A stretch of DNA of 7,632 nucleotides from Candidatus Cloacimonas sp. SDB (GTDB lineage Bacteria; Cloacimonadota; Cloacimonadia; Cloacimonadales; TCS61): contig LKUH01000343.1 in the NCBI GenBank assembly GCA_001412425.1, positions 1 to 7,632 on the forward strand, written 5' to 3'. The position numbers and the translations under genes were made by a program. The notes under the pieces are model-generated. The model had not been told where the DNA came from. It did not search any database and saw nothing but the letters and a program-made list of their open reading frames with translations. Positions 1 to 5,465 of this stretch are shown here, one piece after another. Within the stretch, counting starts at the first letter, position 1, and each line of letters begins with the position of its first letter.

Positions 1-219
1 TCCTTGGTTTAATGGATATAGAATTCAAAGGCGCTTTTTCCGTAATCATATGCAAATTATATAGATTAGAAATCATAAAATAGGCATATATTTTTAATGA
101 AAACAATCAGAAACGCGCAATTTCTGAAAAATTTTGCACCTCAGACTTTTGTTAACACCTCTATTATTCTTTAAAGAGCCGATTTAATCTTATTTTGTCA
201 ATAATTTTGTCTCAGACGA
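1..219. other. AT-rich non-coding end of the operon
   Basis: No reading frame with a ribosome binding site, no tRNA-like structure and no CRISPR repeat unit was found. It contains the weak hairpin at 106-128 and a 10-bp palindrome (TCTTTAAAGA, 168-177). A minus-strand TATAAT at 56-61 lies shortly before an ATG at 49 whose frame stays open to the left edge, but for only 16 codons. Confidence 0.6.
106..128 (-). terminator. Weak hairpin, possible operon terminator
   Basis: An inverted repeat (TCAGAAA and TTTCTGA, 107-113 and 121-127, with a 7-nt loop) lies about 90 bp after the last stop codon. On the minus strand it is followed by TTGTTTTC, a poor U-tract. The stem has only two G-C pairs, so it is a weak candidate. 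Confidence 0.3.
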
Positions 220-576
220 TTATTGCATACATTCTTCTTTATATTCACTTATTTTTGTGTCGTACCTTTGTAATATAAATTGAATAACTCCCGCATCATC
301 GAGTTGCCCGATAATTGGCAGCCAGTCCGGGATAGCATCAAAGGGAACAATAACGTAAGCCACAGCACCCACGATGATCGCTACGTCGGCAGCGTTAAAT
401 ACTTTTTGGGCGCATTTCAAATGAGTGACAATATGCCACAAAGCTCTGACATCGAGGATATCGAAAATATCGAGCATCTTGGATAAGAAATCTTTTTCAT
501 TTTCTTTTTTAACTACAGAATGATCTCCATATTCTTTGATAAGTTCGAGATTCTTATCTTCATACTTAGCATTCAT
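220..576 (-). CDS. DUF1232 (YkvA-like) small putative membrane protein
   Basis: A 118-residue protein with a C-terminal DUF1232 domain. The family signature is complete: Y74, P78, D80 in VPFDAIPDWLP, then G90 and D93-D94. A hydrophobic stretch at about 62-79 (AADVAIIVGAVAYVIVPF) could sit in or on the membrane; residues 1-55 are charged and probably cytosolic. The biochemical function of this family is not known to me. The frame is open upstream to 693, but the start is set at 576 because AAAGGAGG at 583-590 is ideally spaced there; the longer version has no such support and lies inside the DUF1874 gene. It overlaps that gene by 11 bp and is the last gene before the non-coding end, so it is likely co-expressed with the CRISPR genes. 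A role as membrane effector or as protection against one is possible but speculative. Confidence 0.8.
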   Translation of the reverse strand: MNAKYEDKNLELIKEYGDHSVVKKENEKDFLSKMLDIFDILDVRALWHIVTHLKCAQKVFNAADVAIIVGAVAYVIVPFDAIPDWLPIIGQLDDAGVIQFILQRYDTKISEYKEECMQ

Positions 577-1006
577 TTCTATCCTCCTTTTCAGAAAAAA
601 AATTGGCAGGATTAAAGACCATTTCCGGCATATAGACTCTGGAAAGTGTAAGGAATTCAATTTTTCCTTGCGAGTAAAAATCCTGAAGATCATCTAAAGT
701 CCATTCTTGAATTTTTTCTGCTCTTTCCGTTATCCTGAAGATGAGAGCCAGATCGCCTTCTTCTATAGATATTCCAATTCTCTGATGAGATACGAATTTC
801 TTTAGATTATCAGGTAAGATCTGTTTCAGAAATTCAGCCGTACTTTGATGGCCAATAGACGAGATTACTTCCGCTTTGCTTTCCACGGCAAGCTGGAAAA
901 TCTCGATAAATTTTTCTTTGGAAAGCTTCTGAACCACGAACACCGCCATTTCGTTTTCTTCGACTTCAAACGGCGTGATGAGTGCATTTAGCAGATACAA
1001 CTTCAT
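566..1006 (-). CDS. crn2: DUF1874 ring nuclease (Crn2-like; relative of anti-CRISPR AcrIII-1)
   Basis: The 146-residue protein matches the DUF1874 family, which includes viral AcrIII-1 and its cellular form Crn2. Studied members quickly cut cyclic tetra-adenylate (cA4) and so switch off type III effectors. Family marks are the N-terminal LYLLNALI at 3-10, ISSIGHQST at 48-56 with H53 matching the catalytic histidine (H47 in the viral enzyme), the EEGDLALIFRITER stretch at 82-95, and TLDDLQDFYSQGKIEF at 103-118. R95 and E97 are candidates for the other active-site residues. About 28 residues follow the family core and the N-terminal part is also enlarged, so it is longer than the viral proteins of about 110-115 residues. 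It lies 15 bp after cmr6 with an excellent AAGGAGGTAA site upstream, and overlaps the next gene by 11 bp. Because it sits with host cmr genes, a cellular regulator is more likely than a viral inhibitor. Confidence 0.85.
   Translation of the reverse strand: MKLYLLNALITPFEVEENEMAVFVVQKLSKEKFIEIFQLAVESKAEVISSIGHQSTAEFLKQILPDNLKKFVSHQRIGISIEEGDLALIFRITERAEKIQEWTLDDLQDFYSQGKIEFLTLSRVYMPEMVFNPANFFSEKEDRNEC
583..590 (-). promoter_or_regulatory. Ribosome binding site that fixes the DUF1232 gene start
   Basis: AAAGGAGG on the minus strand ends six bases before the ATG at 576. It is the strongest candidate in this frame, and it favours the 118-residue product over a version 39 residues longer starting at 693. 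Confidence 0.8.
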
Positions 1007-1010
1007 AATA

Positions 1011-1020
1011 TTACCTCCTT
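1011..1020 (-). promoter_or_regulatory. Strong ribosome binding site of the DUF1874 ring nuclease gene
   Basis: AAGGAGGTAA lies just before the ATG at 1006, inside the only true gap in the operon (1007-1021). It is close to a perfect anti-SD match. This suggests independent and strong translation of the ring nuclease, in contrast to the overlapped genes before it. Confidence 0.75.
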
Positions 1021-1021
1021 T

Positions 1022-2107
1022 TTATTCTCCTAAAATTTGTTTAACTTTCTTCACTCTGTCCTTTTGCTTTTTCTTTTGCTTCTGCCAGAAATTACGTTTC
1101 TGCCAAAATTCTTTCAGAGCTTCAGCAGTTTTCTGTTTTTCAGCTTCAGCTAAAGAATCAAGTTTATTGAAAAGTTCATAAGACAAGTATTTTGCTTTTT
1201 CCAAATTCTTTTCTTCAGAAAGATGAAAAAGCTGTTTATCAAGCTCCGGCATTGCCTCAAAGACCTGCTGCTCTTGCTTTCTTATTTTCTCCTTTTCGTT
1301 TTTGAGTTCATTCTCTTTTTGTTTTTGGGTCGCGCTTTCATCGAATTTCAGATAGCCATAACCTACAGATGTTTTTGCGCCGATGCCTTTTTCTTCCAAA
1401 GCGGTTCTGATCAGTTCGGAAATAGTTATTCCTTCTATGGCAATATCTTTTGATTGATCTTGGGGAAAGCCGATCGGGAAGAAGAAGGTTGTGTCTTTCA
1501 CGGTGAGAAAGGTGATAGGATTGAGTTTTTGATCATCGGTCGGCTGATCTTTGCCGCCGTAATAATCTTTGTAATGCACATTCATAATGTCGAAATCCAG
1601 TTTCGGTTCTGTCTGCGGATAGGCATCGAAAAAAGTTATCTTTCCCTGTTGTTCTTGCGAGCCGAATATTGCTTTGAATTCAGGATTATTCTCTGCTTTT
1701 TCTTCATCTTTTTCAAAACATTCACAAATCACATAATTTCGGGTAACGCCTTTCACCGCTTGCCCGGGAATGTAGGGAAATCCGTAGATATGATGCAGAG
1801 TGATGGAAGTTTCATAAACCGAAGCGGAGCCGAGTCCGATTATCAAACGCCAATCGGGTTTGAAAGCGGAAGTTTCTACTTTGAGTTCGGGAAGCTGTTG
1901 CAAGGAAAGCAGATATTTGTCAGAGAATGCGAGGATTTGCTTTTTGGATGAATCGAATTTTAAACATGTTTGAATTTTATTATCACGATAAAGAACAAAT
2001 TTATTTAAGAATGTTTTATGATATTTATTCAACCGCAAAGCGAAGTTATCGATTTGATTCGGCTTCGCTTCAAATGTATCTTTTGGTAGATATAGATTAT
2101 CCGTCAT
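1022..2107 (-). CDS. cmr6: Cmr6, Cas7-like RAMP subunit with long charged C-terminal extension
   Basis: Cmr6 is a Cas7-type subunit near the 3' end of the crRNA in the Cmr complex. The 361-residue protein has the RAMP core in roughly residues 80-256: RLIIGLGSASVYETSITLHH at 87-106, then YIPGQAVKGVTRNY at 112-125, FFDAYP at 159-164, DIMNVHYKDYY at 173-183 and GIGAKTSVGYGYL at 241-253, the closing glycine-rich loop. From about 257 to the end there is a tail of about 105 residues very rich in Lys, Glu and Gln with hardly any Gly or Pro, which looks like a coiled coil or long helices; many Cmr6 proteins end soon after the glycine loop. The start at 2107 follows GAAGGAG with a six-base gap and overlaps cmr5 by 11 bp. 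The core call is firm; the role of the tail is unknown. Confidence 0.94.
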   Translation of the reverse strand: MTDNLYLPKDTFEAKPNQIDNFALRLNKYHKTFLNKFVLYRDNKIQTCLKFDSSKKQILAFSDKYLLSLQQLPELKVETSAFKPDWRLIIGLGSASVYETSITLHHIYGFPYIPGQAVKGVTRNYVICECFEKDEEKAENNPEFKAIFGSQEQQGKITFFDAYPQTEPKLDFDIMNVHYKDYYGGKDQPTDDQKLNPITFLTVKDTTFFFPIGFPQDQSKDIAIEGITISELIRTALEEKGIGAKTSVGYGYLKFDESATQKQKENELKNEKEKIRKQEQQVFEAMPELDKQLFHLSEEKNLEKAKYLSYELFNKLDSLAEAEKQKTAEALKEFWQKRNFWQKQKKKQKDRVKKVKQILGE

Positions 2108-2564
2108 TGCTATCTCCTTCGATCAAGCCTTCGGCAAATCGCCGCAGCCAGGAAAATAGTGCCAGCGTTTCGGTGGTGATGGCTCGATATTGCTGGGAAT
2201 CCATTTTGCAGAGTTCTTTTGAAAAATCATCAAAATCGAATTTATGAATATTTCTTTCATCTTTGAACCAATAAGAAATCTGCATATAAATGAGATCATA
2301 AGCATTTTTAGGATTCTCTTTTTCTCCCGGTTTTTTCCCTTTTTTTATTTTGTTATTTTTTTTTGAGAGCATAAAAGCTATAGTTGCACCTAACCCATTT
2401 GTTTTAATGAACATAGGTGTTTTTTTCACATAGGATTTATACTGATGATCAAAATAATAATTCCTATGAATTTTTAATGCCTCTTTCTGTATTCTTTTCC
2501 CTTCTTCTGCCATTTCATAAGAATATTCGGCTCTGCCGTTTTCCAGTTTATTCATCGTTGTCAT
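2097..2564 (-). CDS. cmr5: Cmr5, small (Cas11-type) subunit of type III-B complex
   Basis: Cmr5 is the small helical subunit that lines the inner belly of the Cmr complex beside the target strand. The 155-residue protein is recognised by its central block: SYVKKTPMFIKTNGLGATIAF at 44-64, where the TNGLG-type turn is typical, followed by NAYDLIYMQISYWF at 87-100 and a C-terminal TETLALFSWLRRFAEGL at 131-147. Residues 68-82 are a lysine-rich loop (KKNNKIKKGKKPGEK) encoded by long A runs, which likely makes this protein somewhat longer than many homologues. The start at 2564 is chosen over a Met three residues later because GGGAGG at 2570-2575 is well spaced from it. It overlaps cmr4 by 17 bp and cmr6 by 11 bp, consistent with coupled translation. 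Confidence 0.92.
   Translation of the reverse strand: MTTMNKLENGRAEYSYEMAEEGKRIQKEALKIHRNYYFDHQYKSYVKKTPMFIKTNGLGATIAFMLSKKNNKIKKGKKPGEKENPKNAYDLIYMQISYWFKDERNIHKFDFDDFSKELCKMDSQQYRAITTETLALFSWLRRFAEGLIEGDSNDG
2340..2364 (-). repeat. Slippery A-runs inside cmr5
   Basis: The coding strand has nine A in a row (2356-2364) and, shortly after, seven A (2340-2346), encoding the lysine-rich loop of Cmr5. Gain of one A, or a -1 shift, in the nine-A run would bring TAA into frame at once and stop the protein at about residue 70. Confidence 0.7.
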
Positions 2565-3453
2565 TTGTTCCTCCCATTTCGGGTGAAGACATTTCCACCA
2601 GACCTTTTCCGATGGTGGCGTTTCCGCCGATCTGCAGGAATTGTGGACGATGCTGATTCCAGTAATCCATGATTGCTTCTTTATCTTCTCTGCCGTTTAA
2701 GAAAACCTTTTTATCACTTTCTTTGGTGAAAATCGAAGATGGAATTGCCAGAGAATAGAGCACGCTTTCGGAAGGCAGATATTCTTCGGTGAATAACGCG
2801 CCCGTTTCCACTGTTCCAGTTTTTGGGTCAATTTTTGTGCGGGTTATCACTTCTGTGGAGAGATTCACGAAATCCTTAAAATCATCGTTGGAAAGGATGA
2901 TGAGTTGCTGTGAAAGATTTTCAATTCCGGTAAATTGAATCAGTTTTTGAACAAGCTCATTTTCGATATCACTCTCAGTTTTAGAAAAACAATATTCTTC
3001 CAGAACTACAGCGTTGTTGTTGAGTTTCAAATGAGAATTGCCAGCGAGGTAACATTCGCCGTTATCAGGTTTTGGAATTTCGTGACTCATTTGTTGCCCG
3101 ATCATATCAAGTGTTTTTTGCCATTTGGAGAGAATATCATTGGAAGTAGCCCAGGCAAAAAGCCCTTTCACCGATTTGACGGGAAACAGCAGCAGTCTGG
3201 CATCGATAAAGCCGAGCGCGCCGGCATGATCGCCGGAATTTTCCGGTCCGAAGATCAGATCGAGATGCTTTTTAGCTTCCTCGTTATTTCTGAAATTTTC
3301 TCTTAGACATCCTTTCAAGCCGGATGCTTCGATTTTGGGATAACCGGTGTGGCGTTCTCTTTGAATGGGCAGATCGACGATTCCCAAATCCTGTCCGCTG
3401 CCGGCATGCAGCGGAGTGATCACTTTGATTACAAATGGTGTTGCGTTTTTCAT
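2548..3453 (-). CDS. cmr4: Cmr4, Cas7-like backbone subunit with target-RNA cleavage site
   Basis: Cmr4 forms the repeated Cas7 backbone of the type III-B complex and cuts target RNA at 6-nt steps in studied systems. The 301-residue protein shows the full family pattern: TPLHAGSGQDLGIVDLPIQRE at 13-33 with D27 as the expected catalytic aspartate (equivalent to D26 of the Pyrococcus protein), YPKIEASGLKG at 38-48, FGP at 68-70, GFIDARLLLFPVKS at 81-94, the thumb-like VITRTKID at 202-209 with ALFTEEYLP at 219-227, and GGNATIGKGL at 276-285. The catalytic aspartate is kept, so RNA cleavage is likely intact. The start at 3453 overlaps the HEPN stop and follows GGAGG at 3458-3462. The 3' end overlaps cmr5 by 17 bp. 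Confidence 0.96.
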   Translation of the reverse strand: MKNATPFVIKVITPLHAGSGQDLGIVDLPIQRERHTGYPKIEASGLKGCLRENFRNNEEAKKHLDLIFGPENSGDHAGALGFIDARLLLFPVKSVKGLFAWATSNDILSKWQKTLDMIGQQMSHEIPKPDNGECYLAGNSHLKLNNNAVVLEEYCFSKTESDIENELVQKLIQFTGIENLSQQLIILSNDDFKDFVNLSTEVITRTKIDPKTGTVETGALFTEEYLPSESVLYSLAIPSSIFTKESDKKVFLNGREDKEAIMDYWNQHRPQFLQIGGNATIGKGLVEMSSPEMGGTNDNDE

Positions 3454-3462
3454 TTTTCCTCC
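3449..3462 (-). repeat. Shared 14-nt gene junction, copy 3 (HEPN / cmr4)
   Basis: Same GGAGGAAAAATGAA. It closes the HEPN gene (protein end MEEK) and starts cmr4. Copies 2 and 3 bracket exactly the MNT-HEPN pair. Confidence 0.85.
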
Positions 3463-3839
3463 ATTTTTTCTAAAATATTCTTTTTGATTTTCTCTGCCAT
3501 TTCGATCGCTCTTTGAGCTTCTTCGACAGAATATTCGATGAAATCTCCGGGATACCTTGCCTCAATACTGTATGAATTTAAGATGATCGCATCTTCTCTC
3601 AATTTTTCCAAATCCTCAGCAAATCCCTGGCATTCTTCCAATAAAAAACGAAGATTGTGAGTTCGGATAATTTCTTTATCTTTCGATATTAAAAAAGCTT
3701 TGAGATATTTTTCGGCACATTGCTGAGCATGAAAACAAATCGTATCGGTGGGAGGATCGGGAATTTTGATCACCGTCTGGGCATTCAAAAGATCATTTTC
3801 CGCTTTTTTTAGCCATTCCCGCACAATCTCATTTCTCAT
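3450..3839 (-). CDS. HEPN-domain protein, partner of the MNT nucleotidyltransferase
   Basis: A 129-residue, mostly helical protein of the HEPN family (PF05168-like). Family marks are EWLKKAENDLLNA at 8-20, CFHAQQCAEKYLKAFLI at 35-51, THNLRFLLEEC at 60-70 and the ARYPGDF block at 94-100. HEPN toxins that cut RNA carry RX4-6H; I checked both histidines (H37 and H61) and neither has an arginine 5-7 residues before it, so the classical RNase motif is absent. It may therefore bind nucleic acid or nucleotide, use other residues, or act only as partner of MNT. The gene overlaps MNT by 11 bp and its stop overlaps the cmr4 start (ATGA), so the pair is probably translated together with the core complex. 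It ends in MEEK because the cmr4 ribosome binding site is read through. The start at 3839 has a GAGGTGAT site close upstream. Confidence 0.87.
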   Translation of the reverse strand: MRNEIVREWLKKAENDLLNAQTVIKIPDPPTDTICFHAQQCAEKYLKAFLISKDKEIIRTHNLRFLLEECQGFAEDLEKLREDAIILNSYSIEARYPGDFIEYSVEEAQRAIEMAEKIKKNILEKMEEK

Positions 3840-4143
3840 AGATCACCTCTCCTTTTTCCATAATTTCATGAATTATATGACTTTTTATCGACTGAAATTT
3901 TTGGATTTCAGCAGGATTATAGACCAAAAAATCGGTGGGAATCCTGATTCCGTTCATAAATTTTTCGACCATGATCGAGCGTCCGTGCGGAGGTAATTTT
4001 CGATTTAAGATAACTAACATATCCACGTCGCTGTTTTCATCAAACTTCCTTTCTGCAAACGAACCGAAAAGAATTATCTTCTGCGGAGACAGGTTTTCGA
4101 TCAGACGTTTTTTGATTTCAGCAATCTGATGTTCGGCATTCAT
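3829..4143 (-). CDS. MNT-type minimal nucleotidyltransferase (antitoxin-like)
   Basis: A 104-residue minimal nucleotidyltransferase of the polymerase beta superfamily. The signature GSX10DXD is complete: G27-S28, then D39 and D41 in SDVDMLVI. A third acidic residue, D71 in PTDFLVY, is placed to finish the metal site, so the enzyme should be active. In studied MNT-HEPN toxin-antitoxin pairs (MntA-HepT) the MNT protein adds AMP to the HEPN toxin and silences it. The gene overlaps the CARF-nuclease stop as ATGA, with GGAGG four bases upstream, and itself overlaps the HEPN gene by 11 bp. This order makes it the partner of that HEPN protein. Its place inside a cmr operon is unusual: it may be an addiction module, an independent defence unit, or part of the CRISPR response. 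The family call is firm; the role here is inference. Confidence 0.88.
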   Translation of the reverse strand: MNAEHQIAEIKKRLIENLSPQKIILFGSFAERKFDENSDVDMLVILNRKLPPHGRSIMVEKFMNGIRIPTDFLVYNPAEIQKFQSIKSHIIHEIMEKGEVIYEK

Positions 4144-4152
4144 TTTTCCTCC
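4139..4152 (-). repeat. Shared 14-nt gene junction, copy 2 (CARF-nuclease / MNT)
   Basis: Same GGAGGAAAAATGAA as at 5452-5465. It closes the CARF gene (protein end LEEK) and starts the MNT gene. With the base before it, the match to copy 3 extends to 15 nt. Confidence 0.85.
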
Positions 4153-5456
4153 AAGGTTATTGTTCTGAAGTTTTTTTCTTTTATTTTTTCTTTGAACATT
4201 GCTTGATATGGGTTCTTTTCTTCTTCCTGCTTTTTGATGCTTTTCAATCTTGTGAGCAAGAGAAATTCAGCAGAAAAATCAATATCTTGATAATCTGATT
4301 TTAAGTTTAGCATTATTTGATTGATAATCTCGCTAATCCGGTCTATCAATTTATCAGTAATCGAATAAACAACAAGTTTATATTTGGATATGTTTGAATA
4401 GTTTTCTATTTGATTTCTGAATTGATTTTCCAGTTCATTCCAATTTTTTTTATTCAAAAATCTATTAGCAGATTTCACTTCCCAGATTTCCCATTTATCA
4501 TTCGTTTTCTGGAAAACAAAATCCAGTTCTCTCTTCTTTCCATCCTTTCCAATTTCTTCATAACTATGTTTAAATCCAATTTTTCCAGCAAGATAAAGAT
4601 ATTCCAAAATTTTATATTCAACAAAATAACCAAATACATTCTGGCTTGTTGCTTGATGATAAAAGGCCATTTCGTAAAATAAATTTCCAAGAGAAGTAAT
4701 TTCGATTTTTTTATTAATAAAACCATATTGTAGCAGTTTTTTTTCATTCTCAGGTCTATAATTACTATTTTCTTTTTTGAGCCAAAGATCGACAAAAAGG
4801 GCTTCCGTTAGAATTGGATCAAAATTAAGGGGAATTCTGGGAATGGAGATCATATCATTTGATTCTTCAAAAATGTAGTAAATTTCACATTCATAAAGTT
4901 GAGCCAAAATTGTCATTATTGAAATGATCCCTTTGTAACCTCCAGTTACATTGAAGATGACATTATTTCTGTAGTATTTTTTCCTTTTTTCTTCATTCTC
5001 CTCTTTAGAAAAATCTTTCATTAAGGTAGAGATTTCTTTGATTAGATTGTCTTTTCCTGTCTCAAATTTTGAAAAATCCCTGACCTGTAAATTTTCGATT
5101 ATGTTGGTTTGTGAAATTGTTATTCCATCCTTATTTTCAAAGTATTCTTTGATTATCTCCGCTGCCAGATTGGAAGCCACGGTATCCGTTGTAATCAGAT
5201 AAACTTCGAATTCTTCTTTTCTTTCTTTCTGCAGCTTGGTTAAGCTTTTGATCTCAGCTGAAATTCCATTCAGATTTTCTTCTGAGTTCAACCATTTCCA
5301 GATTTTTCCTTTTTCAAGTTTGTTGTAACGTTCATCCCATTCTGAATATGGTTTATTATAATAGGTATCTTTTTTTAGTTCACCATACTTTTGCTCGGTT
5401 TTTTCTTTGTAATTCTGGAATATGGAAGTTCCGACTGTGGTAATCACTTTTTTCAT
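4140..5456 (-). CDS. CARF-domain nuclease: APE2256-type CARF fused to PD-(D/E)XK domain
   Basis: Likely the cOA-activated effector of this operon. The 438-residue protein starts with a CARF domain of the APE2256/Csm6-like type: TTVGTS at 6-11, a strand and helix with LITTDTVASNLAAE at 87-100, and NVTGGYKG at 169-176, followed by YYIFEES and IPRIPLNFD. Residues about 213-265 look like a winged-helix linker (GFINKKIEITSLGNLFYEMA). The last part carries a PD-(D/E)XK core: E280 in a helix, D312 in RELDFVF, and E326-V-K328 in WEVKSAN. I see no C-terminal HEPN domain with an RX4-6H motif, so it is not Csm6/Csx1. It also does not look like the DUF1887 family of Can2/Card1, which shares the nuclease fold. 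S11 and K175 are at places where ring nucleases of this CARF group have catalytic Ser and Lys, so self-limiting cOA cleavage is possible. The start overlaps the cmr3 stop (ATGA), with AAGGAGG four bases upstream. Domain calls are from motifs only. Confidence 0.85.
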   Translation of the reverse strand: MKKVITTVGTSIFQNYKEKTEQKYGELKKDTYYNKPYSEWDERYNKLEKGKIWKWLNSEENLNGISAEIKSLTKLQKERKEEFEVYLITTDTVASNLAAEIIKEYFENKDGITISQTNIIENLQVRDFSKFETGKDNLIKEISTLMKDFSKEENEEKRKKYYRNNVIFNVTGGYKGIISIMTILAQLYECEIYYIFEESNDMISIPRIPLNFDPILTEALFVDLWLKKENSNYRPENEKKLLQYGFINKKIEITSLGNLFYEMAFYHQATSQNVFGYFVEYKILEYLYLAGKIGFKHSYEEIGKDGKKRELDFVFQKTNDKWEIWEVKSANRFLNKKNWNELENQFRNQIENYSNISKYKLVVYSITDKLIDRISEIINQIMLNLKSDYQDIDFSAEFLLLTRLKSIKKQEEEKNPYQAMFKEKIKEKNFRTITLEEK

Positions 5457-5465
5457 TTTTCCTCC
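5452..5465 (-). repeat. Shared 14-nt gene junction, copy 1 (cmr3 / CARF-nuclease)
   Basis: The minus strand reads GGAGGAAAAATGAA. It holds the ribosome binding site and start of the CARF gene and the last codons and stop of cmr3, which therefore ends in EEK. Identical copies occur at the other end of the CARF gene and before cmr4. Confidence 0.85.

Noticed and set aside
1..49. Minus-strand open frame starting ATG at 49 and running off the left edge (MITEKAPLNS...)
   Set aside because: Only 16 codons are visible and there is no ribosome binding site, while every other gene here has a clear one. A TATAAT lies just upstream but no good -35 box was found.
139..219. CTCAGAC occurs at 140-146 and again at 211-217, a 71-bp spacing like a CRISPR unit
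   Set aside because: Only 7 bases match and the flanks differ; a CRISPR repeat should match over more than 20 bases.
577..693. Longer start for the DUF1232 protein, adding 39 residues with a hydrophobic stretch
   Set aside because: It lies within the DUF1874 coding region, lacks a ribosome binding site, and the start at 576 has an ideal one.
566..1006. DUF1874 gene as a phage-derived anti-CRISPR or prophage remnant
   Set aside because: No phage genes are nearby, and the gene fits the operon in strand, spacing and overlap; a cellular ring nuclease explains it better.
1454..1951. Plus-strand open frame of 165 codons opposite cmr6
   Set aside because: It is fully antisense to a well-supported gene, has Phe/Ile-rich composition typical of the reverse of Lys/Glu-rich coding DNA, and shows no recognisable domain.
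4140..5456. Lower GC of the CARF gene as a sign of recent transfer (sampled 60-base lines about 25-38%, against 55-60% in parts of cmr4)
   Set aside because: cmr5 and parts of cmr6 are similarly AT-rich and cmr4 itself varies, so the contrast does not single out the CARF gene.
4140..5456. CARF protein as Csm6/Csx1 with a HEPN RNase domain
   Set aside because: The C-terminal half carries D312 and E326-x-K328 of a PD-(D/E)XK fold and no RX4-6H motif was seen there.
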